This document shows, piece after piece, positions 18,349-28,257 of a stretch of DNA of 64,000 bases. Origin of the DNA: Pseudomonas sp. BGr12 (GTDB lineage Bacteria > Pseudomonadota > Gammaproteobacteria > Pseudomonadales > Pseudomonadaceae); the NCBI RefSeq assembly GCF_030272895.1, contig NZ_JALRNF010000012.1:74152-138151 (forward strand). Direction: 5' to 3'. Positions within the stretch are counted from its first letter, which is position 1. Every line of letters begins with the position of its first letter. Both the position numbers and the translations under genes were made by a program. Under the pieces are notes generated by a model that searched no databases, was not told the origin of the DNA, and saw nothing but the letters and a program-made list of their open reading frames with translations.

Positions 18349-18831
18349 TTACTCTGCGCCAAGCTGTAACAAGCCCTCTAGCGCGGCGATTACCGTTTGT
18401 CGGCGTACCGCGTCACGGTCGCCGTCGAAGTGCCGGCGCTCGCTGCTCACCCGCTCGCCATCGGCCCAGGCCAGCCATACGGTGCCTACCGGTTTGGCTG
18501 GAGAGCCGCCATCGGGCCCGGCCACACCACTGACCGCCACGGCAAAGCGCGCACCGCTGGCCGCCCGGGCGCCACGGACCATGGCCTCGACCACTTCCTG
18601 GCTGACGGCGCCGACCTGGACGAACAAGGTCTGCGGCACACCCAGTTGGCGAGTCTTCTGCCCGTTGGAATAGGTCACGTAACCGGCCTCGAACCAGGCC
18701 GAGCTGCCCGCCGTGCGGGTGATCGCCTCGGCGATGCCGCCGCCGGTGCAGGATTCGGCCGTGGTCACCTGGGCGTTGAAACGACGCAGGTGTTCGCCCA
18801 GGCGGGCGGAAAGCGCAGAGATCGGGTCCAT
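18349..18831 (-). CDS. cinA: PncC/CinA C-terminal: nicotinamide-nucleotide amidohydrolase
   Basis: This 160-residue CinA C-terminal-type enzyme deamidates NMN to nicotinate mononucleotide in pyridine nucleotide recycling. Motifs are [17 protein letters not shown] (near 22), [10 protein letters not shown] and [20 protein letters not shown]. The N-terminal molybdopterin-binding-like domain of long CinA proteins is absent, as usual in proteobacteria. AAGGAG precedes the ATG. It sits between recA and the lysis cassette. Confidence 0.93.
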   Translation of the reverse strand: MDPISALSARLGEHLRRFNAQVTTAESCTGGGIAEAITRTAGSSAWFEAGYVTYSNGQKTRQLGVPQTLFVQVGAVSQEVVEAMVRGARAASGARFAVAVSGVAGPDGGSPAKPVGTVWLAWADGERVSSERRHFDGDRDAVRRQTVIAALEGLLQLGAE

Positions 18832-18890
18832 GGCAAGCTCCTTGAAAGACTGTCGCCTACCCTACACCAGCGCAGGCCCGGCACAAATGT

Positions 18891-19436
18891 TCAACGCAGT
18901 ACCTCCCGGGCCCTGGCCCAGAGGCGCAAGCGACTCTCCAGGCCATTGAGCCCACCGTTGATATGCCGGGTGATGCGGTTGAACTCGCCCCGGTCAGCCA
19001 ATGGGTTAAGACCACGCGAGTGCCAGAACCAGGCGGCAGACTCCGATGCCCACTGCGGTTGTTCGAGCAACTGGGGGTGTTCGAGCAGGCGCTCGTCGCC
19101 AAACAGGGCCAGGCTGCAAGCCCGGTAGTTGTCGCGCCCGGTCACCTGGATCAGGCCACGGCCGCAGTAGCGCTGGCCATCGCCGTCGGCCTCGGGGCTA
19201 TTACCCAGGCGCAGGGCCAGGTTGCCGGTGTCATAGCGCGAGAGATAGCGGTCGCTGCCCAGCTCCCTGACGTAGCGCAACTGGCCGGATTCATGCCCCA
19301 CTTGGGCGAGGAACGCAGCCATGCGCCGGGGGGTGTTGATTGCCCAACGGGTCATGGCCTGGTTCAGTGCAGGTAAAAAAATGCCCGTGTTCAGACGGGC
19401 ATCGGGAAACAGTGCAGTCAGTTGTTCCAGTGTCAT
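18891..19436 (-). CDS. GH19-family endolysin (phage/tailocin lysozyme)
   Basis: This 181-residue glycoside hydrolase family 19 muramidase/chitinase-type lysin has catalytic Glu in AFLAQVGHESGQL (near 40), then CGRGLIQVTGRDNY (near 90) and RITRHINGGLNG near the end. It has no signal peptide, so it needs the holin encoded upstream. AGGAAGGA precedes ATG 19436. It is the terminal gene of the lysis cassette and is typical of R-tailocin clusters at the mutS-cinA site. It appears intact. Confidence 0.9.
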   Translation of the reverse strand: MTLEQLTALFPDARLNTGIFLPALNQAMTRWAINTPRRMAAFLAQVGHESGQLRYVRELGSDRYLSRYDTGNLALRLGNSPEADGDGQRYCGRGLIQVTGRDNYRACSLALFGDERLLEHPQLLEQPQWASESAAWFWHSRGLNPLADRGEFNRITRHINGGLNGLESRLRLWARAREVLR

Positions 19437-19542
19437 GGGGTCCTTCCTGGTCGAGAGGTTCAATCGGGTTACGGCTCGATGGCTCGGAGCGGATACTGGC
19501 TTGCGACTTTCTTGCCTCATGCAAAGCCAGCCGCTCGTTCAT
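19291..19542 (-). CDS. Small ORF coupled to the holin, possible truncated gene
   Basis: The ATG at 19542 overlaps the holin stop as ATGA and is preceded by a very strong AAGGAGGAG ribosome site, so translation here is likely. The 83-residue product (starting MNERLALHEARKSQASIRSE) resembles nothing I recognise. More than half of it overlaps the endolysin in another frame. It may be the surviving 5' end of a deleted tailocin or spanin-like gene. I cannot assign a function. Confidence 0.35.
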   Translation of the reverse strand: MNERLALHEARKSQASIRSEPSSRNPIEPLDQEGPHDTGTTDCTVSRCPSEHGHFFTCTEPGHDPLGNQHPPAHGCVPRPSGA

Positions 19543-19901
19543 GATCGCTCCTCCTTGTTGCCTTGCCTGGGAAAGCCTGGCGTTTGCGCATCGACCCCCA
19601 GCCGCCGCGCCGCCCAACGCTCATACAGCCCGATGGCCACATCCGCCCCGGCCATCGCCGTGAGGCAACCGAAGGCGCTGGCGCTCCAGATCGACATGCC
19701 GCTGGCATACAGCAGCATCACCGTCGACACGCCGCAGACCATGCAGGCCCCCGAGCGCAACAACAGGCGCCGAATCAGCGCCCAGCCGCGCGCACCTGCC
19801 TTGTCCGCACGCCACATTTCGCCGCTGATGCCGCCCAGCAGGGCCAGGACGATCACCAGCCAGATCGGCATCTCCAGCAACGCTTGCTGCTCGCCTGTCA
19901 C
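19539..19901 (-). CDS. Holin, superfamily III (LydA-like)
   Basis: This 120-residue membrane protein has three hydrophobic stretches (about residues 11-24, 44-62 and 68-85) and a charged tail, and lies directly upstream of an endolysin. The arrangement and segment pattern fit phage holins of the LydA/superfamily III type. It should permeabilise the inner membrane so that the lysin reaches murein. GTG 19901 is chosen because AAGGAG lies eight bases before it. An upstream in-frame ATG lacks such a site. Confidence 0.78.
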   Translation of the reverse strand: MTGEQQALLEMPIWLVIVLALLGGISGEMWRADKAGARGWALIRRLLLRSGACMVCGVSTVMLLYASGMSIWSASAFGCLTAMAGADVAIGLYERWAARRLGVDAQTPGFPRQGNKEERS

Positions 19902-20129
19902 TGTCCTGTCTCCTTGGGTAGTCGCCGTCTGGCACCTTGCCCGCGGCACTTGTTGTAGAACCGATCACATCGCCATCCTTGTCACCAACGATGTCGACCG
20001 GCTTGAGACAAAGGCTATGCATTTACGCATATACAGTCAATGCATTTGTGGAAATATTTATACGTAAGAAAATGCGCATATGCATGCACGTCTTGTCTGG
20101 CAAGGGATTCAGAGGTTTTACGCAGACGA
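19902..20129. promoter_or_regulatory. AT-rich control region of the lysis cassette
   Basis: This gap is markedly more AT-rich than its surroundings. It has several GCAT/ATGC half-sites, including the dyad TATGC-N6-GCATA at 20016-20031 and ATGC-N6-GCAT at 20072-20085. A TTGACT -35-like element reads toward the holin. It is the probable operator/promoter for the adjacent S24 repressor. An unassigned start (MHSLCLKPVDIV..., minus strand from 20022) is open into the holin gene. Confidence 0.45.
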
Positions 20130-20155
20130 AAAAAAACCCGCCAAGGCGGGTTTTC
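20130..20155 (-). terminator. Rho-independent terminator after the S24 repressor gene
   Basis: The stem AACCCGCC / GGCGGGTT is followed, on the minus strand, by a run of T residues. It lies 19 bp beyond the repressor stop. Confidence 0.85.
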
Positions 20156-20173
20156 TGAATGGCCCGATGACCA

Positions 20174-20917
20174 TCAGCGGGCGTACATGCCCCACCAGAA
20201 GACGTGACCCAGGATACTGATCTGCTCTTCCTGCATCTGCTGGAAGCTGTAGTCTTCGTCCGGGTGTTCGTCGCGGTTGAAGCTGCGCAGGCGAATGCCG
20301 GTGGGCAGGCGATAGAGCTGCTTCACCCGCAACTGGCCGTTGTGGTTGATCGCATAGAGGTCACCGTCGACGATATCGCCGATGCCACTTTTGCCGGCAT
20401 TGACCCCCACCGTGGCGCCATCGCGCAGCACCGGCAACATGCTGTTACCGCGCACCGTGACACACTTGGCCTGATCGAACTGCACACCGTTGTGGCGCAG
20501 GCTGCGCTTGCCGAAGCGCAGGCTGGCCTTCTCGCTTTCCTCGATGACGAATCGTCCTGATCCTGCTGCCAACTCGACCTCGCGAAGAAAGGGAATGGAG
20601 ACCTCGTCATCTTCGATCGGGGTATCGTCATCCCACAAGCTGATGTCGTGCAACTCGGCGTGGCTGCGGGGCGGCGCGGCCTCGCGGCTTTCGCCGAGTT
20701 CGACGCGCCCGCGCAACTGATCGGTGCTCACGCCGAAATACTCGGCGATCTTCGACACGTGCTTGTCGGACGGGTCGACGATCTTCTCGCTGAGAATGCG
20801 CGACAGGGTGGATTGGGGCACGCCGGTACGCCGGTGCAGCTCCGTGGGGGAGATACCGTGGCGATCGAGCAGTGCTCTGAGAACGGAGGCTACGTTGCGT
20901 TTTTGCATAACCTGCAT
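20174..20917 (-). CDS. PrtR/CI-like repressor: XRE HTH plus S24 (LexA-type) peptidase domain
   Basis: This protein of about 247 residues has an N-terminal XRE helix-turn-helix ([20 protein letters not shown], near 24) and a C-terminal S24 autocleavage domain with the Ser in [11 protein letters not shown] and the Lys in QLRVKQLYR. RecA-stimulated self-cleavage would relieve repression of the lysis genes, as for PrtR of P. aeruginosa pyocins. It points away from mutS. The start is uncertain (20917 or 20908; neither has a good ribosome site). Confidence 0.85.
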   Translation of the reverse strand: MQVMQKRNVASVLRALLDRHGISPTELHRRTGVPQSTLSRILSEKIVDPSDKHVSKIAEYFGVSTDQLRGRVELGESREAAPPRSHAELHDISLWDDDTPIEDDEVSIPFLREVELAAGSGRFVIEESEKASLRFGKRSLRHNGVQFDQAKCVTVRGNSMLPVLRDGATVGVNAGKSGIGDIVDGDLYAINHNGQLRVKQLYRLPTGIRLRSFNRDEHPDEDYSFQQMQEEQISILGHVFWWGMYAR

Positions 20918-21076
20918 AATGCGGCCCGTCCGGGCAAATTGCAAATGCCACCCTGCATGAAAATGCATGGACAAAAGGTCGCGGCGCGGCCGTCGTCCTC
21001 GGCATCGACGACAAAATCCCTGTACCATTGCCCGCTTGCCTTTGGTCTAAACGACACCGCGAGCCAAGTTTCTGTA

Positions 21077-23644
21077 ATGAGCGATCTTTCCGCACACACC
21101 CCGATGATGCAGCAGTACTGGAAGCTGAAGAACCAGCACCCGGACCAGCTGATGTTCTACCGCATGGGCGACTTCTACGAGATCTTCTATGAAGACGCAA
21201 AGAAGGCCGCCAAACTCCTGGATATCACCCTGACCGCCCGCGGGCAGTCGGCGGGCCAGTCGATTCCCATGTGCGGTATCCCCTTCCATGCGGCCGAGGG
21301 TTACCTGGCCAAGCTGGTGAAGCTGGGCGAATCGGTGGTGATCTGCGAACAGATCGGCGATCCGGCCACCAGCAAGGGTCCGGTGGAACGCCAGGTGGTG
21401 CGCATCATCACCCCCGGCACAGTCAGCGACGAAGCGCTGCTCGATGAGCGCCGCGACAACCTGATCGCCGCCGTGCTCGGTGACGAGCGCCTGTTCGGCC
21501 TGGCCGTGCTGGACATCACCAGCGGCAACTTCAGCGTGCAGGAGATCAAGGGCTGGGAGAACCTGCTGGCCGAACTCGAACGCATCAACCCGGTGGAGCT
21601 GCTGATCCCGGATGACTGGCCGCAAGGCCTGCCGGCGGAAAAGCGTCGTGGCGCCCGCCGCCGCGCGCCCTGGGACTTCGACCGCGACTCGGCGCGCAAG
21701 AGCCTGTGCCAGCAGTTCGCAACCCAGGACCTGAAAGGCTTCGGCTGCGAGAAGCTGACCCTGGCCATCGGCGCCGCCGGCTGCCTGCTTGGCTACGCCA
21801 AGGAAACCCAGCGCACCGCCCTGCCCCACCTGCGCAGCCTCAAGCACGAACGCCTGGACGACACCGTGGTGCTCGACGGCGCCAGCCGCCGCAACCTCGA
21901 ACTGGATGTGAACCTGGCCGGTGGCCGCGACAACACCCTGCAATCGGTCATCGACCGTTGCCAGACCGCCATGGGTAGCCGCCTGCTGACCCGCTGGCTG
22001 AACCGCCCGCTGCGTGACCTGAAAGTGCTGCTGGCTCGCCAGGGTTCGATCCGCTGCCTGCTCGACGGCTACCGCTTCGAGAAGCTGCAACCGCAGCTCA
22101 AGGAAATCGGCGACATCGAGCGGATCCTCGCCCGCATCGGCCTGCGCAATGCCCGTCCACGAGACCTGGCCCGCCTGCGTGATGCCCTGGGCGCCCTGCC
22201 CGAGTTGCAGAACGCCATGGCCGAGCTCGAGGCACCGCACCTGGCGCGCCTGGCGGCGATTGCCGGCACCTACCCGGAGCTGGCCGACCTGCTGGAAAAA
22301 GCCATCATCGACACCCCGCCGGCGGTGATCCGCGACGGTGGCGTGCTCAAGACCGGCTACGACAGCGAGCTGGACGAGCTGCTGGCCATGAGCGAGAACG
22401 CCGGCCAGTTCCTCATCGACCTCGAAGCCCGGGAAAAGGCCCGCACGGGCCTGGCCAACCTCAAGGTCGGCTACAACCGCGTGCACGGCTACTTCATCGA
22501 ACTGCCGAGCAAGCAGGCCGAGCAGGCGCCGGGCGATTACATCCGCCGCCAGACCCTCAAGGGCGCCGAGCGCTTCATCACACCGGAACTCAAAGCCTTC
22601 GAAGACAAGGCGCTGTCGGCCAAGAGCCGCGCCCTGGCCCGGGAAAAGATGCTCTATGACGCGCTGCTGGAAACCCTGATCAGCCACCTGGCGCCGTTGC
22701 AGGACACCGCCGCCGCCCTGGCCGAGCTGGATGTGCTGAGCAACCTGGCCGAGCGCGCGCTGAACCTGGACCTGAACTGCCCGACCTTCGTCGACGAACC
22801 TTGCATGCGCATCAACCAAGGTCGTCATCCGGTGGTCGAGCAGGTACTGACCACGCCGTTCGTAGCCAACGACCTGGCCTTGGACGATAACACCCGCATG
22901 CTGGTGATCACCGGCCCGAACATGGGCGGTAAATCCACCTACATGCGCCAGACCGCGCTGATCGTACTGATGGCGCACATCGGCAGCTTTGTGCCGGCCG
23001 CCAGCTGCGAGCTGTCGCTGGTGGACCGCATCTTCACCCGCATCGGCTCCAGCGACGACCTGGCCGGTGGCCGTTCGACCTTCATGGTCGAGATGAGCGA
23101 AACCGCCAACATCCTGCACAACGCCACCGACCGCAGCCTGGTGCTGATGGACGAGGTCGGCCGTGGCACCAGTACCTTCGACGGCCTGTCGCTGGCCTGG
23201 GCCGCCGCCGAGCGCCTGGCCCAGTTGCGCGCCTACACCCTGTTCGCCACCCACTATTTCGAACTCACGGTCTTGCCGGAGAGCGAACCGCTGGTGGCCA
23301 ACGTGCACCTCAACGCCACCGAGCACAACGAACGCATCGTGTTCCTGCACCACGTGCTGCCCGGGCCTGCCAGCCAGAGCTACGGCCTGGCCGTGGCCCA
23401 GCTGGCGGGCGTGCCGTCGCCGGTGATCCAGCGCGCCCGCGAGCACCTGGGCCGCCTGGAAACCGCCAGCCTGCCCCACGAAATGCCGGTGTCGCCCAAG
23501 GGCGCGGATGCTGTGCCGCACCAGAGCGACCTGTTTGCCAGCCTGCCCCACCCGGCCATCGAGAAGCTCGGGAAGCTGGACCTGGACAACATGACGCCGC
23601 GTCAAGCTATCGAAATGCTCTATACACTAAAGACTCTGTTATAA
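21077..23644 (+). CDS. mutS: MutS DNA mismatch recognition ATPase
   Basis: This 855-residue mismatch-repair protein carries the mismatch-binding Phe-x-Glu region in [12 protein letters not shown] (near 32) and the Walker A loop [14 protein letters not shown] (near 612). [12 protein letters not shown] and FATHYFELT follow in the ATPase domain, and the C-terminal dimerisation helix is last. ATG 21077 gives the standard start [15 protein letters not shown]. The upstream open frame overlaps the repressor gene and is spurious. Confidence 0.97.
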   Translation: MSDLSAHTPMMQQYWKLKNQHPDQLMFYRMGDFYEIFYEDAKKAAKLLDITLTARGQSAGQSIPMCGIPFHAAEGYLAKLVKLGESVVICEQIGDPATSKGPVERQVVRIITPGTVSDEALLDERRDNLIAAVLGDERLFGLAVLDITSGNFSVQEIKGWENLLAELERINPVELLIPDDWPQGLPAEKRRGARRRAPWDFDRDSARKSLCQQFATQDLKGFGCEKLTLAIGAAGCLLGYAKETQRTALPHLRSLKHERLDDTVVLDGASRRNLELDVNLAGGRDNTLQSVIDRCQTAMGSRLLTRWLNRPLRDLKVLLARQGSIRCLLDGYRFEKLQPQLKEIGDIERILARIGLRNARPRDLARLRDALGALPELQNAMAELEAPHLARLAAIAGTYPELADLLEKAIIDTPPAVIRDGGVLKTGYDSELDELLAMSENAGQFLIDLEAREKARTGLANLKVGYNRVHGYFIELPSKQAEQAPGDYIRRQTLKGAERFITPELKAFEDKALSAKSRALAREKMLYDALLETLISHLAPLQDTAAALAELDVLSNLAERALNLDLNCPTFVDEPCMRINQGRHPVVEQVLTTPFVANDLALDDNTRMLVITGPNMGGKSTYMRQTALIVLMAHIGSFVPAASCELSLVDRIFTRIGSSDDLAGGRSTFMVEMSETANILHNATDRSLVLMDEVGRGTSTFDGLSLAWAAAERLAQLRAYTLFATHYFELTVLPESEPLVANVHLNATEHNERIVFLHHVLPGPASQSYGLAVAQLAGVPSPVIQRAREHLGRLETASLPHEMPVSPKGADAVPHQSDLFASLPHPAIEKLGKLDLDNMTPRQAIEMLYTLKTLL

Positions 23645-23664
23645 CGCGAGCCCGCACAAGCTGA

Positions 23665-23784
23665 TAGAATCCCGCGCGGTTTGGCGCTACTGCAGGTTAT
23701 TAGCCTGGCCTGCAGCCGAACGACCAAACCGAGCGACCCTGTCTGGAAGGGTATCGCTGCCGTCGCCTGAGGAGAGAATTAGAA
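23665..23784 (+). promoter_or_regulatory. fdxA promoter and structured two-hairpin leader
   Basis: A TAGAAT -10-like box lies at 23665-23670. Downstream, GGTTTGG (23678-23684) pairs with CCAAACC (23724-23730), enclosing CTGCAGG/CCTGCAG (23690-23715). A second stem AGCGACCCT / AGGG-TA-TCGCT spans 23732-23758. GAGGAGAG then leads to the fdxA ATG. The gap is too ordered to be chance spacer, but the regulator or ligand is unknown. Confidence 0.5.
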
Positions 23785-24108
23785 ATGACCTTCGTCGTCA
23801 CCGACAACTGCATCAAGTGCAAGTACACCGACTGCGTAGAAGTCTGTCCGGTGGACTGCTTCTACGAAGGCCCGAACTTCCTGGTCATTCACCCGGATGA
23901 GTGCATCGACTGTGCACTGTGCGAGCCTGAATGCCCTGCCCAAGCCATTTTTTCGGAAGACGAAGTGCCTGCCGGCATGGAGAACTTCATCGAGCTTAAC
24001 GCCGAGCTGGCGGAGATCTGGCCGAACATCACCGAGCGCAAAGATGCGCTGCCGGACGCCGAAGAGTGGGATGGCAAGACTGGCAAGATCGCCGATCTGG
24101 AGCGCTAA
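23785..24108 (+). CDS. fdxA: FdxA: seven-iron ferredoxin (3Fe-4S/4Fe-4S)
   Basis: This 107-residue low-potential electron carrier has N-terminal cysteines [17 protein letters not shown] and [12 protein letters not shown] (near 39), supporting one [3Fe-4S] and one [4Fe-4S] cluster as in Azotobacter ferredoxin I. The C-terminal extension (to IADLER) is typical. It is monocistronic between mutS and the convergent rsmZ, with its own terminator. Confidence 0.96.
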   Translation: MTFVVTDNCIKCKYTDCVEVCPVDCFYEGPNFLVIHPDECIDCALCEPECPAQAIFSEDEVPAGMENFIELNAELAEIWPNITERKDALPDAEEWDGKTGKIADLER

Positions 24109-24123
24109 GCGCCTGCGGATCAC

Positions 24124-24150
24124 AAAAAAAGGCCCTTCGGGGCCTTTTTT
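24124..24150. terminator. Rho-independent terminator after fdxA
   Basis: AAAAAAAGGCCC-TTCG-GGGCCTTTTTT is a perfect stem with a TTCG tetraloop and T/A tracts on both sides. Confidence 0.92.
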
Positions 24151-24173
24151 CATGACTCAGGTTTCTTGCGGGC

Positions 24174-24306
24174 AAAAAAAAGGGGCGGTTTGACCCGCCC
24201 ACATTTTTTCCGTAGTCCCTTTGATCCCTTTCATCATCCTGATGAATCGCATCCTGCGATGTCCTTGGCCTCCATCCGTGAAAGCCTGTGTCAGTCCGTA
24301 GACACA
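24174..24306 (-). ncRNA. rsmZ: RsmZ small regulatory RNA (RsmA/RsmE sponge)
   Basis: Read on the minus strand, ~130 bases carry many GGA motifs, several in hairpin loops: TGTC-TACGGACT-GACA, ATCGC-AGGAT-GCGAT and CATC-AGGAT-GATG, plus unpaired AAGGGA and AAGGGAC. It ends in a terminator (GGGCGG / CCGCCC plus eight T). The position between fdxA and rpoS is that of rsmZ in P. aeruginosa and P. protegens. RsmZ titrates RsmA/RsmE and so de-represses secondary metabolism and exoproduct mRNAs downstream of GacS/GacA. The 5' end is estimated from the -10 box TAGTAT (24314-24319). Confidence 0.88.
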
Positions 24307-24401
24307 GTTCAGATACTAGTCCTTGCAGCCGTTGCAGCAACCGGTCAAAGCTCTCAAAAAGCTGCTGAAACCTGACTGAAACAAACAAAATAATCATTAA
24401 T

Positions 24402-24414
24402 TATCAATTAGTTA
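24402..24414. promoter_or_regulatory. IHF-binding site in the rsmZ upstream linker
   Basis: TATCAATTAGTTA matches the IHF consensus WATCAANNNNTTR at every defined position. It lies in the AT-rich linker between the GacA site and the rsmZ promoter, where IHF bending has been reported for P. protegens rsmZ. Confidence 0.6.
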
Positions 24415-24478
24415 TAAAAAAGCGCACGGTAAAAACGGCAACGATTTACTAGCGCATACTGCGATGACTTACATAACG

Positions 24479-24496
24479 GGTAAGCGAAGGCTTACA
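24479..24496 (-). promoter_or_regulatory. GacA upstream activating sequence (UAS) of rsmZ
   Basis: On the minus strand, TGTAAG-CCTTCG-CTTACC matches the GacA palindrome TGTAAG-N6-CTTACA with one mismatch. It is centred about 180 bases before the inferred rsmZ start, the distance known for this promoter. A further TGTAAG half-site follows at 24473-24468. Confidence 0.82.
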
Positions 24497-24604
24497 TCGA
24501 AAAGTGCAGCACCAACGCTGGCTGAAGCTTTTGCCTAAACCAACATGATTCCGTGGAAGCAGTAGGAAACATTTCTCGACCCGTCGCAGCGCCGGCACAA
24601 ACAA

Positions 24605-24629
24605 AAACGCCCCGGCCAAGCCGAGGCGT
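24605..24629 (-). terminator. Terminator downstream of rpoS
   Basis: On the minus strand, AACGCCTCGG / CCGGGGCGTT followed by TTTG forms a hairpin 18 bases after the rpoS stop. Together with the rsmZ region it accounts for the 24.1-24.6 kb gap. Confidence 0.75.
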
Positions 24630-24646
24630 TCCTTGTTGCGAGCCGG

Positions 24647-25654
24647 TTACTGGAACAGCGACTCGCTGGACAGGCCGTTCTTCTCGAGGATCTCCCGCAG
24701 GCGCTTGAGGCCCTCGACCTGGATCTGGCGAACCCGTTCACGGGTCAGGCCGATCTCCAGGCCAACGTCCTCAAGAGTGCTGCTCTCGTGCCCGCGCAGG
24801 CCAAAGCGGCGAATGACCACCTCGCGCTGCTTGTCGGTCAACTCGCTCAGCCACTGGTCGATGCTCTGGGACAGGTCATCGTCCTGCAGCAGCTCGCAAG
24901 GATCGGTGGGACGGTCGTCGGTCAGGGTGTCGAGCAGGGTCTTGTCGGAATCCGGCCCCAGGGATACATCCACCGAGGAGACCCGCTCGTTGAGCCCAAG
25001 CATGCGCTTGACTTCACCGACCGGCTTTTCCAGGAGGCTGGCGATCTCTTCCGGGGACGGTTCGTGATCGAGCTTCTGGGTGAGTTCCCGCGCAGCGCGC
25101 AGGTAGACGTTGAGTTCCTTGACCACGTGGATGGGCAAGCGAATGGTACGGGTCTGGTTCATGATCGCCCGTTCGATGGTTTGCCGGATCCACCAGGTGG
25201 CGTAGGTAGAGAAACGGAAACCACGTTCAGGGTCGAACTTCTCGACCGCGCGGATCAACCCCAGGTTGCCCTCTTCGATCAGGTCGAGCAGCGACAGCCC
25301 CCGGTTCACATAACGCCGGGCGATCTTCACCACCAGACGCAGGTTGCTCTCGATCATGCGCTTGCGCCCGGCAGGATCGCCACTTTGCGACAACCGCGCA
25401 AAGTGCACCTCTTCCTCTGGCGAGAGCAAAGGCGAGAAACCGATTTCATTGAGATACAACTGGGTCGCATCAAGTGCCCGAGTGTAATCGATGTACTTGT
25501 GCTGTTTGAGCGTAGAGCCTTGTTTAGCCCTGGTCCGAACCGAAGATACAGCAGGTTCGTCTGACACCACATCCGTTTCCAATACGATGCCCGTCTCCAT
25601 CAGGAGCACTTCATCGTCGATGTCAAACTCCGGCACTTCTTTACTGAGAGCCAT
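24647..25654 (-). CDS. rpoS: RpoS: stationary-phase sigma factor
   Basis: This 335-residue sigma-38 directs general stress and stationary-phase transcription. Regions seen are 1.2 ([20 protein letters not shown], near 64), 2 ([30 protein letters not shown] and [18 protein letters not shown]) and 4.2 ([28 protein letters not shown]). Its length and acidic N-terminus are typical. It lies behind nlpD, whose coding region usually contains the main rpoS promoter. Downstream rsmZ is on the same strand. Confidence 0.98.
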   Translation of the reverse strand: MALSKEVPEFDIDDEVLLMETGIVLETDVVSDEPAVSSVRTRAKQGSTLKQHKYIDYTRALDATQLYLNEIGFSPLLSPEEEVHFARLSQSGDPAGRKRMIESNLRLVVKIARRYVNRGLSLLDLIEEGNLGLIRAVEKFDPERGFRFSTYATWWIRQTIERAIMNQTRTIRLPIHVVKELNVYLRAARELTQKLDHEPSPEEIASLLEKPVGEVKRMLGLNERVSSVDVSLGPDSDKTLLDTLTDDRPTDPCELLQDDDLSQSIDQWLSELTDKQREVVIRRFGLRGHESSTLEDVGLEIGLTRERVRQIQVEGLKRLREILEKNGLSSESLFQ

Positions 25655-25761
25655 TGTTATAGTCCTTTGCTGAGTTCGAACTCAGACTCGAGCGACGCCC
25701 TTATCCCTGGCAACGCTGGAGCCTGTCCCCTCTACGCGAGGAACAGGCCGGGTACTAGCAA

Positions 25762-26670
25762 TCAACGACGCGGCAGGAACTGCAGCGGATCAACAGGTTT
25801 GCCCTGGCGGCGAATCTCAAAATGCAGCTTCACCCGGTCCGTGCCCGTGGAACCCATTTCTGCAATTGTCTGCCCAACTTTGACCTGCTGTCCCTCCCGA
25901 ACCAAAAGCCTGCGGTTGTGACCGTAGGCACTGACGTAGGTATCGCTGTGTTTGATGATTACCAACTCGCCGTAGCCCCGCAAGCCACTTCCGGCATAGA
26001 CCACCGAACCATCAGACGCAGCAAAAACAGGCTGTCCCAAATCACCGGCGATATCAATGCCTTTATTCAAACTACCGTTTGAAGCGAATTTACCGATCAA
26101 CACACCGCTGGCTGGCCACGCCCAGCCGCCCACTGCGCGCTCTGCCGCAGGCACCTGGGCTGGCGCCGTGGCCGTGACGACCGGGGCTGGCGGCGGCGGA
26201 CTGGCCGGCGTAGCCGAAGGCGCCGGTGCCGGCGCCGGGGTGCTCGAATTTGTCGCAGGGGCCCCGACGGGACGCTTGATGATCGTGGTCTTGCTCGAGG
26301 AGGACGGCGAGCTGCTCACCACCGTGGTGCTGGTGCCGGTGCTGGCCGGCGTGCTCGAACGCCCGTCGAAGCGGATCGCCTGGCCCGGGCGGATGGTATA
26401 GGGCGCGACGATGCCGTTGCGTGCGGCCAGGGCCTTGTAGTCCCAGCCGTAGCGAAAGGCGATGGAGTACAGGGTGTCGCCGGGGCGAACCACGTACTGG
26501 CCGCTGGTGACGGCCAGGCGCTTGGGCTTCGACGCACTGCGGTCGGCCACCGGGGCGCTGTTGGAAGACGTGCTGGAGCAACCTGACACCATTGTGCCCA
26601 GGGCAATTGCAATCACCAGAAGCTTGAAGCTCGAAAAATCCCTGCGCTGCCGAATGATTGTGTGACCCAC
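25762..26670 (-). CDS. nlpD: NlpD: LysM/M23 lipoprotein, amidase activator
   Basis: This 302-residue outer-membrane lipoprotein activates murein amidases at division. A signal peptide ends in the lipobox VSGC (Cys near residue 28). A LysM domain follows (YVVRPGDTLYSIAFRYGWDYK, near 58), then a Pro/Ala/Ser-rich linker and a degenerate M23 (LytM) domain with VVYAGSGLRGYGELVIIKH. GTG 26670 is chosen because GGGAG lies six bases before it and it gives a proper signal peptide. The open frame goes further upstream. The 160-bp gap to pcm shows nothing distinct. Confidence 0.93.
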   Translation of the reverse strand: MGHTIIRQRRDFSSFKLLVIAIALGTMVSGCSSTSSNSAPVADRSASKPKRLAVTSGQYVVRPGDTLYSIAFRYGWDYKALAARNGIVAPYTIRPGQAIRFDGRSSTPASTGTSTTVVSSSPSSSSKTTIIKRPVGAPATNSSTPAPAPAPSATPASPPPPAPVVTATAPAQVPAAERAVGGWAWPASGVLIGKFASNGSLNKGIDIAGDLGQPVFAASDGSVVYAGSGLRGYGELVIIKHSDTYVSAYGHNRRLLVREGQQVKVGQTIAEMGSTGTDRVKLHFEIRRQGKPVDPLQFLPRR

Positions 26671-26830
26671 CCGCCGCTCCCTCTCTTGGTGACCGCTATG
26701 AAAATGCAATATTGTTGCAATTATAACCGAGTGCATGCCCCTTGCGGATACCGGGCATTGGCGCACATCCAGCCCGCCAGATAGACAGGACAATAGCGAA
26801 GGAATTCGCCCGCGGCGAAAATAATCCTGC

Positions 26831-28244
<1,414 letters not shown>

Positions 28245-28257
<13 letters not shown>

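Noticed and set aside
19621..20022. Minus-strand frame starting MHSLCLKPVDIVGDKDG upstream of and overlapping the holin
   Set aside because: It overlaps the holin in another frame and has no homology I recognise. It may be a remnant 5' end of a lost gene but is not supported as a CDS.
20648..21076. N-terminal extension of mutS
   Set aside because: The open frame continues upstream, but the MutS N-terminus is fixed by [15 protein letters not shown], and the extension would overlap the repressor gene antisense.
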